From positions 1 to 64,000 of the forward strand of contig NZ_JAAXPW010000004.1 of the NCBI RefSeq assembly GCF_012396605.1: a stretch of DNA of 64,000 nucleotides. Reading direction: 5' to 3'. Below are positions 1 to 8,889 of this stretch, piece by piece. The translations under genes were made by a program, and so were the position numbers. This DNA is from Ureibacillus thermosphaericus. Lineage in GTDB: Bacteria; Bacillota; Bacilli; Bacillales_A; Planococcaceae. The notes below the pieces were generated by a model. That model was not told where the DNA came from, did no database searches, and worked only from the letters and a program-made list of their open reading frames with translations. Numbering within the stretch: position 1 is the first letter of the stretch; every line of letters starts with the position of its first letter.

Positions 1-126
1 AAGAAGACAAGCTATTCACGGAAGTTATGAAAACTTGCGTCAATTATCTTAATTGAACCGCCGTATACGGAACCGTACGTACGGTGGTGTGAGAGGACGG
101 GAGCTAATCACTCCCTCCTACTCGAT
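1..126 (+). mobile_element. Group II intron, 3' end only (domains V and VI)
   Basis: Only the 3' end is present. Bases 57-88 fold like domain V: a 9-bp lower helix (57-65 with 80-88), a 2-nt bulge on the 3' side (78-79) and a short capped upper helix (66-69 with 74-77). Bases 91-123 fold like domain VI: GAG 91-93 with CTC 121-123, AGGA 94-97 with TCCT 116-119, GGGAG 99-103 with CTCCC 111-115. This leaves A120 as a single bulged adenosine, the expected branch point, so the 3' splice site should be near 126. A frame ending at the stop 50-52 (last residues HGSYENLRQLS) may be the tail of the intron-encoded reverse transcriptase; that is inference, because the rest lies outside the window. The insertion is just downstream of the phosphodiesterase gene that ends at 145. 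Confidence 0.82.
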
Positions 127-144
127 TTGAAGAATTCAAAGACT

Positions 145-1083
145 TTATGAAAGATTTTCCCCTTTTTCTTTATGGTGTTCTACCCAATCCCGAACGAGGG
201 GAACAGCAATATCCGGTCTATCGGTGATAATGCCTTGCGCTCCATTATCTAGTAGTTTTCTCATCAATTCTTCATCGTCAATTACCCAATAATGGACAGG
301 GATATTTAAATTGTTTAAAAAGGCGATAAATTTCGGTGAGTCTAAAGAGAACCTTCCAGACTTTATTGGGATTTGAAAAACATCTACTTTTGGATGATAA
401 AGATGACCAAATTGGCTTGTAAATGCTGCAAACGCTTTTCGGACATCCGATTCTCCAGCTCCTAATGCGACTCGGTTTTGGGCGTACAAATTAAAACGAT
501 CCACTTGTTCACTATAGAAGCTCGTTACCACCACTCGATTTTCTGCGTTATATTCTTCAATCAATCTCCAAAGTTTCGAAGGCATTAAACTACCTTCATA
601 AGTTTCTGGACTATCTTTAATATCGATGTTAATAAACATATTTGGGAACTTTTCAAATAACTCTCTTAACGTTACGATTTCTACTTTTTGATTGCGATAA
701 GGGAAATTTCCATTGTTATCTTTATAATGGAAACCAAAATTAAAGTTTTTTAGTTCTTCTAGCGTAAAATCTTTTACAGCACCCATTCCATCAGAAGTGC
801 GGTCAATTGTTTCATCATGAAGTACTACAATCTCTTCGTCTTTTGTTAATCGTATATCAATTTCAAAACCATCTACCCCTAGTTCAAAGGATTTTTCAAA
901 AGCAATCATTGTATGTTCAGGTGCAATTAGTGCACCGCCCCTATGTGCTAAGACGACAGGTATATCCATGCTTAATACTTCTTTTCCTTCTCGTTTTTGG
1001 GGTTTTAGAAAAGCTTTACTTCCAGCCCATGCTGCTGCACTTGCGGCGGCAATGGCCAGTGCCAGTTTCGTTTTTTTACCCAT
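145..1083 (-). CDS. Glycerophosphodiester phosphodiesterase family protein, membrane-anchored
   Basis: 312 residues. This family hydrolyses glycerophosphodiesters to glycerol-3-phosphate and an alcohol using a metal-dependent TIM barrel. The N-terminus (about residues 4-22) is hydrophobic and alanine-rich, a likely signal anchor, so the enzyme probably works outside the membrane. The family signature is intact: HRG at 47-49, EHT at 56-58, the metal-binding E74 and D76 in EIDIRLT, and HD at 89-90. The C-terminus carries the barrel-closing motif GIITDRPD. The ATG at 1083 has an AAAGGAGG site on the minus strand. It is a single gene facing away from ylbG, with an intron end just behind its stop. 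The substrate cannot be told from sequence. Confidence 0.9.
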   Translation of the reverse strand: MGKKTKLALAIAAASAAAWAGSKAFLKPQKREGKEVLSMDIPVVLAHRGGALIAPEHTMIAFEKSFELGVDGFEIDIRLTKDEEIVVLHDETIDRTSDGMGAVKDFTLEELKNFNFGFHYKDNNGNFPYRNQKVEIVTLRELFEKFPNMFINIDIKDSPETYEGSLMPSKLWRLIEEYNAENRVVVTSFYSEQVDRFNLYAQNRVALGAGESDVRKAFAAFTSQFGHLYHPKVDVFQIPIKSGRFSLDSPKFIAFLNNLNIPVHYWVIDDEELMRKLLDNGAQGIITDRPDIAVPLVRDWVEHHKEKGENLS

Positions 1084-1169
1084 GACTAGGCCTCCTTTAC
1101 GAGCTTCTATATATTAACGAATATGAATTCTAAAATCATTACTTGTATAGATTGCATCTTATAAAGATG

Positions 1170-1199
1170 ATTATAACGGAAATTGTAACATCATGTCAC
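1170..1199 (-). promoter_or_regulatory. Putative sigma-A promoter for the phosphodiesterase gene
   Basis: On the minus strand GTGACA (1194-1199) is followed after 18 bp by a perfect TATAAT (1170-1175). It lies about 90 bp upstream of the ATG at 1083. Only the -10 matches consensus fully. Confidence 0.45.
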
Positions 1200-1208
1200 G
1201 AATGTCAG

Positions 1209-1238
1209 TTGCTATCAAAAATAACTATATGGTATCCT
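1209..1238 (+). promoter_or_regulatory. Weak putative promoter for ylbG
   Basis: TTGCTA (1209-1214) and TATCCT (1233-1238) are separated by 18 bp and lie directly ahead of the AAAAGGGG ribosome binding site. The match is partial, so this is a candidate only. Confidence 0.3.
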
Positions 1239-1264
1239 TTAAATGAAGAAAAGGGGTAATAAAA

Positions 1265-1543
1265 ATGCAAGAACGTCAAGGGCTAATCGTGTATGTTTAT
1301 CAACTGAAGCATGCTAAAAGCTTGAGAAAGTTTGGAAATGTCCAATACATTTCAAGAAAATTAAAATACGTAGTGCTCTATTGTAATAGAGATGAAATTT
1401 CTTATATTAAAAATAAAATACAACGCCTTCCTTTTGTGAAAGACGTTGTTGAATCGTACTTACCGTTTGTAAAAAATGAATTTGAAAATACAAAGTCTAA
1501 GAAAGATCAGGACCAAGAATACGATTATAAAATAGGACTTTGA
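1265..1543 (+). CDS. ylbG: YlbG family protein (UPF0298/DUF2129)
   Basis: 92 residues, a small cytoplasmic protein of the DUF2129 family, recognised from its opening QERQGLIVYVYQ and the central segment on YISRKLKYVVLYCN. Its molecular role is not established. The family normally sits next to ylbF and rsmD in Bacillales. Here ylbF is absent and rsmD is two genes downstream, so the local order is rearranged. The ATG has an AAAAGGGG site 6 nt upstream. The last 20 residues are charged and likely disordered. Confidence 0.88.
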   Translation: MQERQGLIVYVYQLKHAKSLRKFGNVQYISRKLKYVVLYCNRDEISYIKNKIQRLPFVKDVVESYLPFVKNEFENTKSKKDQDQEYDYKIGL

Positions 1544-1546
1544 ACA

Positions 1547-1936
1547 TTAAGAGAGTTGCGGAATTAAACGGTTCATTCTTAATACACCAATTAAATGTTG
1601 ATAGAATAAAATCGTTTCGGAGTAATAGCAGGAATGTTTAATATCCATTTGAACGGCTTCTTTGCCAATGGCCTTTAACGACTCTTCAAATAATTCTAGC
1701 CGTTTAGAAGGTTTTTCTGGAGTGTATGGTATCCCTTCTCTACATATGTATATTGGCATAAAGTTGCTGTCACCAACTGGTTGAAAGGCTACTGCAGGAG
1801 AGGCATATGCTTGATTGCCTTTATAAGAAATAAACAAAAAGGCATTATGGAATCTTTTTTCATTTGTACGAATTAATTCACAAAGCTCGTATATATCTCC
1901 GTAGCCTTGTCCGAGTTCAACAAACTGTTGCGTCAT
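1547..1936 (-). CDS. DUF7147-like protein of unknown function
   Basis: 129 residues from the ATG at 1936, which has an AAAGGATG site on the minus strand. A longer in-frame start at 2005 has no ribosome binding site and would run into the next gene. The sequence QFVELGQGYGDIYELCELI near the start and LIGVLRMNRLIP at the end is typical of a small Bacillales-only family that I recognise as DUF7147. Some family members carry a misleading kinase name, and no kinase motif is visible. It is convergent with ylbG, only 3 nt from its stop. No function can be assigned. Confidence 0.72.
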   Translation of the reverse strand: MTQQFVELGQGYGDIYELCELIRTNEKRFHNAFLFISYKGNQAYASPAVAFQPVGDSNFMPIYICREGIPYTPEKPSKRLELFEESLKAIGKEAVQMDIKHSCYYSETILFYQHLIGVLRMNRLIPQLS

Positions 1937-1991
1937 ATTGTTATCATCCTTTCTATTTACATAATAGTAGCATGTTCGAGGTGGTTTGCAT

Positions 1992-3413
1992 ATGAAATAT
2001 ATCATTAGTTTTTTTGGTCTGCTAGTTTTGCTTATTAGCGGCGTGCTTTTTTTTCAATACCAAGTTTATTCCGATTATCGAGAGAGCGAAATAGACGATT
2101 TTACTTACACGCAAGAAATTGATATTGTATACAGAGGTCAAAGTTTAGATATTCGTCATCACTTTAGAAATTTACCAAATCAAACGATTTCTATCAACTG
2201 GCCAGAACAAGCTGTAAACCCCGATTGTTTTATTGAATCAGAAAATAGCTGCAAACGGTTAAGCGAGGATTTTTCTAAATTCCAAGAAAGTGATATACAA
2301 ACTCAGTCGATCTCATACATAATACCCCTTGATGGAGGATTAAAACCAAATCAATTAATGAAAGATATTTTTGTGACGTTAGAAAATGGTATTGTATCTT
2401 ATTCAACAGTACATATTACAACTGAACAATCAATTGCTGGAACATGGGTTACAGGTTTACCTTTAGTTGGTCAGCAATCATTATCCCTTGTGCATTATTC
2501 AATGTTTAGCGGCACAGGTCCAGTGAAAGAACTTTTTTATGCTGATCATTTACAATTGCAAAATGAACTTGATTTGATTTCTATTTATTCGACAAATAAA
2601 ATCGAAAACGAATTAGTAGAACAGCTAAATAAAGTGAATTTCTTAAATGATGAACACGTCGCGGTTGTTCATGGTTCGAATCTTTCTGGTAAACAAGGCG
2701 AACGTATTTTGTTTTCTAATAATTTGTCAATAGAAGCCTTAAAGGAAGAAGTTATATTGTCCCAATTACGCACGAAATTTCAGTTTGAAAATGTACCTGC
2801 ATGGGTAACTGAGGTTATGGCTTCGATTTTATCTGATTCTGAGATTGGCGGGGAAAAAGCTAAAGAAATAACAATGACTTTAAAAAGTCGATTGACAGAA
2901 GAACAACTTGAACTTTGGAAACAAAAGTTACATGATTTAGAAGGTAAAAAAATCGATGCAGCGCTTTTAGATGAACAATTAAGCGAAGTGTTTGCAAACC
3001 ATACACAATATTTCCAGTCAAACGTCGCAACTGATGGAGTATTTCCGTTACTATTCAATGATTTCCGAGATGTTTATGTAAATGCTCGATTAGTAGATGA
3101 CGTTGAAGTAATTTTTAAAGATGGTCAAGTGTTATATTCTGCTGACTCTTTATTACATCATCTCGGTTATGAAACACGAGTTGGGGAAAAAGGTTATTAT
3201 GTAAATAATGATATTAGACAATATCGTTTTCCTTTTAATCATGAATTTTATGTTTATAACCAAAGACGCTACAATACCGTGTCACAACCAATAAAAGTGA
3301 TAGCTGATAAGTATTACATTGAAGAGTCTTGGGTGCAAAAGCTATTTTTCATTGAAATGGATAAAAAGAAAGACTCTATTTCCATAAAAAACATTGACAC
3401 TGAACAACAATAG
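1992..3413 (+). CDS. Uncharacterised membrane-anchored extracellular protein
   Basis: 473 residues. One N-terminal hydrophobic segment (about residues 4-24) should anchor it, with the rest outside the cell. It has no motif I can name. Residues 25-170 look like a beta-rich domain with two Cys residues (near 66 and 73) that could form a disulfide. The middle (about 270-340) is helical. The last 100 residues resemble, weakly, the copper-amine-oxidase N-terminal-like stalk domain, with the pattern hydrophobic-LLHHLGYETR followed by short strands. The start is ATG 1992 with GAGGTGG 7 nt upstream; the TTG at 1986 overlaps that site. It lies directly before rsmD, and its end overlaps the region where rsmD's longer in-frame starts would be. 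Confidence 0.72.
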   Translation: MKYIISFFGLLVLLISGVLFFQYQVYSDYRESEIDDFTYTQEIDIVYRGQSLDIRHHFRNLPNQTISINWPEQAVNPDCFIESENSCKRLSEDFSKFQESDIQTQSISYIIPLDGGLKPNQLMKDIFVTLENGIVSYSTVHITTEQSIAGTWVTGLPLVGQQSLSLVHYSMFSGTGPVKELFYADHLQLQNELDLISIYSTNKIENELVEQLNKVNFLNDEHVAVVHGSNLSGKQGERILFSNNLSIEALKEEVILSQLRTKFQFENVPAWVTEVMASILSDSEIGGEKAKEITMTLKSRLTEEQLELWKQKLHDLEGKKIDAALLDEQLSEVFANHTQYFQSNVATDGVFPLLFNDFRDVYVNARLVDDVEVIFKDGQVLYSADSLLHHLGYETRVGEKGYYVNNDIRQYRFPFNHEFYVYNQRRYNTVSQPIKVIADKYYIEESWVQKLFFIEMDKKKDSISIKNIDTEQQ

Positions 3414-3432
3414 TGAAAGCTTGGTGATGAAG

Positions 3433-4483
<1,051 letters not shown>

Positions 4484-4486
4484 TCG

Positions 4487-4530
4487 AAAACTCGGCAAGA
4501 TAAAATGCATCTGCCGAGTTTTCTCTTTTT
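4487..4530 (+). terminator. Terminator between convergent coaD and ylbJ
   Basis: An 11-bp perfect stem (4487-4497 with 4512-4522) built on ACTCGGCA, with A-rich and T-rich flanks, can terminate both converging transcripts. Confidence 0.85.
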
Positions 4531-4536
4531 ATAAAG

Positions 4537-5531
4537 TTATAAAAATAATATAAAATATAGCAACGGAATAATAATCGTGATGAGAACTCTTAATAGAATG
4601 TAGGGTTTGAGCGAAATGTTTTCACTTTTTGCGATGACTGCTACTTGCATATGAATGCTTAAACTTTGGCTTGATAAGAAAGTAGCCATTAGCAAAGGAA
4701 GTATAATTGATTCATCGGCAAAAAACTTATGTGCAATTTGAAGTCCGTTCGTCATTTCTAAAGATGCTGCTGTTAATAGTAGTAGATTTTTATGTATATT
4801 TGGCAAAATTGTCTGAATTGTAAACATGACGACGGTATAAATGGTTGTAAAAAAGATGATTGTTGAACCGACGACAAGAACAGTAGGAATACTGTCTTTG
4901 ATGCTAGAAATGAATGGATTTTCATTTCGCCTAAGGTTGTCTAATTTGATTTCTTGCCGAGGATTGGAACGATGGTAAAAATAATATAACAGCAAAAGGA
5001 ATAGAGAAACTGTATGATATAAAATTAAATATTGCCAGCTGAAGCGGGTATCATGTAGTAAGTCATGTCCAACAAATCCTAATACGAATAAAGGGCTTGG
5101 ACTATGACAAATACTTAATAAGCCGTTTGCTTCACTTTTTGAAATTTGATTTGTTCTTTTTAAATAGGCAATGGTTGCGGCACCGGTCGGGAAACCACCG
5201 AGAGCACTGATGCCGTATGTTTTAAAATATAATTTGAATCTTGATAAGGAATTTTCCTTTTCAGGTGTTAAGCGAATAAACCATTGTGTTAAAATCAAAT
5301 ACGGAAGTAAATATGGGAATAAAGCTTCCATGAATAGTTGAAGTCCAAGGTCCGCTCCTTTATGAGCGATTCCTGGAAATAGTAATAGTAAACAAATGAG
5401 CGTTATACATACGAAAAGATATAGTAGTGGAATAAGCCATCAACTCTTTTCAACTTTTGTTTTTTCGATGAACCAAATGCTAAACTAATATATGCACGAT
5501 TTAATTTTTTTAGTCTTTTTCGAGCTAACAT
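4537..5531 (-). pseudogene. ylbJ: ylbJ, sporulation integral membrane protein, frameshifted near its N-terminus
   Basis: The intact part read from ATG 5331 is 264 residues and begins inside the protein (MEALFPYLLPYLIL) with no ribosome binding site. Extending that frame upstream gives a clean transmembrane segment (about 5375-5436) that stops at an in-frame TGA at 5440-5442. In the neighbouring frame the ATG at 5531 opens 31 residues (MLARKRLKKLNRAYISLAF...). One extra base near 5437-5441 would join both into a protein of about 330 residues, close to family size. YlbJ proteins are multi-pass membrane proteins needed for spore development in B. subtilis, with nucleoside-recognition-like Gate domains. 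It may be a real mutation or a sequence error. It is divergent from ylbL, and its start region overlaps the ylbL leader. Confidence 0.72.
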
Positions 5532-5548
5532 AGGAGGTGCTTTAACTT

Positions 5549-6598
5549 TTGAAACATTTTATTACGATAATCGTTACGATGTTGGTTTTATTTTTTTTAT
5601 CTTTTTACAAGCTGGACTACTATATTATGAAACCTGGAAGCTCCTATGATGTTAGCGAATTTGTTACTGTGGAAAATGGGGATTTGGACGATGAAGGAAC
5701 AATCAGTCTTATGACGGTTGCAATGGGACCAGCGACACCCTTGACATATCTCATCGCAAAGTTTAAAGAGTATGAAGATATTTTGAAAAAAGAGGAAGTT
5801 CACCATAAAGAAGAGGATGAACGGGAATATAACGTTCGTCAATTAAAGCTAATGAAGGATTCACAATTTAATGCTATTTACGTCGCTTATAATAAGGCTG
5901 GTTTACCGTATACAGTTGATTATCAGGGCATCACTGTTTTAAATGTATTAGCTGGTGGTGCCAGTGATGGGCAATTAGAGCCTGGAGATAAAATCCAAGA
6001 AATTGATGGGAATATTATAAAAAAAGCGGAAGATTTAGTTCATATTTTAGAAACGAAAAAAGAAAATGATGTCGTCCAATTAGTGATTCACCGCAATGAT
6101 AAATTGCTGGATCGCACTATTACATTAAAGGAAATCCCAGATAGTGATGGGAAGGTTGGTTTAGGGATTACTTATTCCGAAAATAAAACGATTAAAACAG
6201 AACCGATGGTAAAAGTGAATGCAGAAGATATTGGAGGACCTTCTGCAGGGTTAATGTTCACTTTAGAAATTCTGAATCAACTGTTAGAAGAAGATATTAC
6301 AAAGGGATATTTAGTTGCAGGAACTGGAGAAATCCATGAAGACGGCACAGTCGGTCGTATCGGAGGCATTGAAAAGAAAGTTGTTGCAGCTCATGAAGAT
6401 GGCATGGAAATTTTCTTCGCTCCTGATGATGAAATACCTGAAGAAGTCAAGAAGAATAATCCAGCCATTCTTTCCAATTATGAAGCTGCTGTCAATATCG
6501 CAAAAAAATTAAATACCGACATGAAAATCGTGCCGGTAAAAACGATTGACGATGCATTAAATTATTTAGCAAGTCTTCCTGAAAAAGATAAATCGTAA
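5549..6598 (+). CDS. ylbL: YlbL family PDZ/Lon-like serine protease, membrane-anchored
   Basis: 349 residues. An N-terminal transmembrane segment (about 5-20) is followed by a PDZ domain (about 125-190) and a C-terminal S16 (Lon-type) peptidase domain. The catalytic Ser is S232 in GGPSAG and the Lys is most likely K277 in GGIEKKV, so the Ser-Lys dyad is intact. B. subtilis YlbL has been linked to degrading the division inhibitor YneA; that role here is by homology. It starts with TTG 5549, with GGAGGTG at 5533-5539. The patatin-like ylbK, which normally sits between ylbJ and ylbL, is missing. Confidence 0.92.
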   Translation: MKHFITIIVTMLVLFFLSFYKLDYYIMKPGSSYDVSEFVTVENGDLDDEGTISLMTVAMGPATPLTYLIAKFKEYEDILKKEEVHHKEEDEREYNVRQLKLMKDSQFNAIYVAYNKAGLPYTVDYQGITVLNVLAGGASDGQLEPGDKIQEIDGNIIKKAEDLVHILETKKENDVVQLVIHRNDKLLDRTITLKEIPDSDGKVGLGITYSENKTIKTEPMVKVNAEDIGGPSAGLMFTLEILNQLLEEDITKGYLVAGTGEIHEDGTVGRIGGIEKKVVAAHEDGMEIFFAPDDEIPEEVKKNNPAILSNYEAAVNIAKKLNTDMKIVPVKTIDDALNYLASLPEKDKS

Positions 6599-6600
6599 TT

Positions 6601-7809
6601 CTATAATCGTATTGGCGGAGTTTTATAATCTCCGTCAATTTTCTTTTGTGAAAATAATTCAACGCCTAAAGCATACATTTCAGATGCTCTAATGTCGATT
6701 TGAAGCATTTGATCCTTTGCTTGTGCTACTCGGCTAATAATCGGCAACTCTAAATTCTTTTTTCTTTCTGATAAATAAGCTTGTCCATTTTTTGTCATTC
6801 CAAGTAAACGAATGTAGGTTGGATGCTTGAATTGATGCAATTCATCTTTCGTTATGCCAGTAAAAATGTGCGTCAGCATTCTTTGCAATCTCGTCCAAGT
6901 ATACCGCTTTGATTTTATGTCTGACATAAATTGTGAAAAGTTTTCACTATGTTTTACATGTTTGATGAGAGCATATTCAATTCCTTCCGAAACATCTGCA
7001 AAGGCTCTCAAGTTTTCTGGATTATAACGCATGATGGCATATTTTAATAGTGGCCAGAAAGCATCCCAGTCAACAAATTTTGAAAATTGTTGTTGCCATT
7101 CAACAAGATGGACATAAGTTGAATTTGGTACGAAATTACGTATCGCTTCAACATTTCTCTTTTGAAATATTTCTTTACGAATACCAGTTGCACTGGCGAT
7201 TGTCGATGTTTCATTGATTGCATCGTGATAGCCTGCATGCAATCGTTGAATTGTCATTGGTTGAATTGATAAATTGAATTTTTTTGCAGCGGCAATATAG
7301 TGATAACCAAGAATGTTATTTGGTTTGGACAAGTCGATGTAATTTTCATTTTTCTTTTGTTTTAATTGTTCATAAGCGTAATATAAGCTTTGTGGATAAC
7401 TAGTTCCTGTTGATACGTACTTCTTGATGAGCGCATTATATTCTTCATTATGTTCTTCAATTAGATTAGCAGTGTTAATGAAAGGTTCGAGTTTTCCTTC
7501 TTCGCTCCCAAATGAAAAAGCATCGCATTGTAATGCGTCAAGGAGAAATATCGCACCTTCAGCAAATACAGGTGCATTAGCTGTGCTATAAACATATGGT
7601 AATTCAACAACGATATCGACACCGCTTTGTAAAGCCATTTTTGCTCGATGCCATTTAGAGACAAGAGAAGGTTCACCTCTTTGTAAAAAGGGGCCACTCA
7701 TAACAGCGACGACTACATCGGCGTTTGTAATCTTTTTAGATTGGGTAACATGATAGTAATGTCCGTTATGAAATGGATTATACTCAACGACTATTCCAAC
7801 CGCTTTCAT
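6601..7809 (-). CDS. tmcAL: tRNA(Met) cytidine acetate ligase TmcAL (YlbM)
   Basis: 402 residues. TmcAL activates acetate with ATP and acetylates the wobble cytidine (C34) of elongator tRNA-Met. The nucleotidyltransferase HNGH motif is at 14-17 in VEYNPFHNGH. MSGPFLQRGEPS (about 37-48) and GYHDAINETSTIASATGIRK (about 194-213) are family signatures. The ATG at 7809 has AAAGGGG upstream on the minus strand. It is convergent with ylbL, with 2 nt between stops, and divergent from ylbN, with two facing promoters in the 158-bp gap. Confidence 0.95.
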   Translation of the reverse strand: MKAVGIVVEYNPFHNGHYYHVTQSKKITNADVVVAVMSGPFLQRGEPSLVSKWHRAKMALQSGVDIVVELPYVYSTANAPVFAEGAIFLLDALQCDAFSFGSEEGKLEPFINTANLIEEHNEEYNALIKKYVSTGTSYPQSLYYAYEQLKQKKNENYIDLSKPNNILGYHYIAAAKKFNLSIQPMTIQRLHAGYHDAINETSTIASATGIRKEIFQKRNVEAIRNFVPNSTYVHLVEWQQQFSKFVDWDAFWPLLKYAIMRYNPENLRAFADVSEGIEYALIKHVKHSENFSQFMSDIKSKRYTWTRLQRMLTHIFTGITKDELHQFKHPTYIRLLGMTKNGQAYLSERKKNLELPIISRVAQAKDQMLQIDIRASEMYALGVELFSQKKIDGDYKTPPIRL

Positions 7810-7871
7810 AAAAAAGCCCCTTTCAAATAATACAATCTTTCTTCTAAAATTATCTCTTTAGTTAATACTGA

Positions 7872-7900
7872 ATTATAGAAGCGTTTTTGTAAAGTGACAA
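7872..7900 (-). promoter_or_regulatory. Sigma-A promoter for tmcAL
   Basis: On the minus strand TTGTCA (7895-7900), a 17-bp spacer and perfect TATAAT (7872-7877). It is back to back with the promoter of ylbN, with only 9 bp between the two -35 boxes. Confidence 0.75.
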
Positions 7901-7909
7901 GAAAATATC

Positions 7910-7938
7910 TTGACATCTATATTACCTCATTATATAAT
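7910..7938 (+). promoter_or_regulatory. Consensus sigma-A promoter for ylbN-rpmF
   Basis: Perfect TTGACA (7910-7915), 17 bp, perfect TATAAT (7933-7938). A full consensus match predicts strong constitutive expression, as expected for a ribosomal protein operon. Confidence 0.9.
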
Positions 7939-7967
7939 CAACATTGTTGTCTCGGGGTGATTCGTGA

Positions 7968-8507
7968 ATGAAATGGTCAATTCATCAACTTTCGAAGTAT
8001 CGCCATAAAGGAATGCCGATCGATACAGTTGTGCAATTGGATGAAGTGAAAAAGCGAAATCAAGAAATTCGCGATATTTCACCCGTTCATGTAAAAGGTC
8101 ACTGTACAATCGGAAGTTCACAAATGACTTGTCAGTTTACTTTGACAGCGACCTTAATACTCCCTTGTGCTCGTACTTGGGAGGATGTTGAATTTCCTAT
8201 TGAAGTTGAGACGGTAGAAGTCTTTAGCTGGGTTGATCCAGAACTTCGGGGAAATGAAGAAGATGAAGATATCCATTACATAGATGGAGAAGTCATCGAT
8301 TTGAAGCCAGTCTTAGAAGAAATCATTCTTCTTGAAGTGCCGATGCAAGTATTTAAAGAAGGTACTGAAGGTACTATTAAAGGTGGTAAAGACTGGAGTT
8401 ATTCAACAGAAGAAGACGTTAGTCAAAAAGTAAATGACGAACCAAAAGTGGATCCAAGACTTGCTGGATTAGCTAAGTTTTTTGATCAATCAAAAACAGA
8501 TGAATAA
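7968..8507 (+). CDS. ylbN: YceD family protein (DUF177), YlbN
   Basis: 179 residues. The YceD/DUF177 family is found before rpmF across bacteria, and in E. coli and plants it is linked to 23S rRNA accumulation. The conserved core is visible: a Cys in GHCTIGS, then CQFTLTATLILPCART, then the acidic stretch EDEDIHYIDGEVIDL and a C-terminal DPRLAGLAKF. The start is ATG 7968 with CGGGGTGA 7 nt upstream. It is 21 nt from rpmF and shares its promoter. Confidence 0.92.
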   Translation: MKWSIHQLSKYRHKGMPIDTVVQLDEVKKRNQEIRDISPVHVKGHCTIGSSQMTCQFTLTATLILPCARTWEDVEFPIEVETVEVFSWVDPELRGNEEDEDIHYIDGEVIDLKPVLEEIILLEVPMQVFKEGTEGTIKGGKDWSYSTEEDVSQKVNDEPKVDPRLAGLAKFFDQSKTDE

Positions 8508-8528
8508 ATCTGCAAGGAGGTGCCAATC

Positions 8529-8702
8529 ATGGCTGTACCATTTAGAAGAACTTCTAAAACTGCAAAAAGAAAACGCCGTACACATTACAAATTATCAGTA
8601 CCTGGTATGGTGAATTGTCCAAATTGTGGTGAACCAACTTTATCTCACCATGTATGCAAATCTTGCGGACATTACAAAGGTAAAGAAGTGGTAAGTAAAT
8701 AA
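8529..8702 (+). CDS. rpmF: 50S ribosomal protein L32
   Basis: 57 residues. It opens with the invariant AVPFRRTSK and a basic stretch, then a zinc ribbon with CPNC at 30-33 and CKSC at 43-46, so this is the zinc-binding form of L32. The start is ATG 8529 with GGAGGTG upstream. An upstream in-frame ATG would add three residues but overlaps the binding site. A strong terminator follows. Confidence 0.98.
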   Translation: MAVPFRRTSKTAKRKRRTHYKLSVPGMVNCPNCGEPTLSHHVCKSCGHYKGKEVVSK

Positions 8703-8733
8703 TAAAGCGTAGATTCGTTATACGCTGCTTACG

Positions 8734-8776
8734 AAAGACTATTAGAGTGACCATGGCTCTCTAATAGTCTTTTTTT
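8734..8776 (+). terminator. Terminator of the ylbN-rpmF operon
   Basis: A 14-bp perfect stem (8734-8747 with 8759-8772) around AAAGACTATTAGAG, with an 11-nt loop and a run of Ts to 8776. Confidence 0.93.
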
Positions 8777-8810
8777 GCATTATGTTCATGAAATAGGTAA
8801 AAACCAATTG

Positions 8811-8839
8811 TTGTCAAAATTTAAAACCTTTATTACTAT
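8811..8839 (+). promoter_or_regulatory. Putative promoter of the enoyl-CoA hydratase-like gene
   Basis: TTGTCA (8811-8816), 17 bp, TACTAT (8834-8839), about 50 bp before the gene and just after the rpmF terminator. Confidence 0.6.
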
Positions 8840-8889
8840 GAAAACATATCGTATTATGTTGAAATAATATCAAAAAGGGGATGTATTCA

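Noticed and set aside
1986-1991. TTG 1986 as the start of the gene at 1992-3413
   Set aside because: It leaves only one base after the GAGGTGG site, while ATG 1992 has the usual spacing.
5430-5450. Programmed -1 frameshifting to explain the split ylbJ
   Set aside because: No slippery heptamer with a downstream stem or pseudoknot is visible at the join; mutation or sequence error is simpler.
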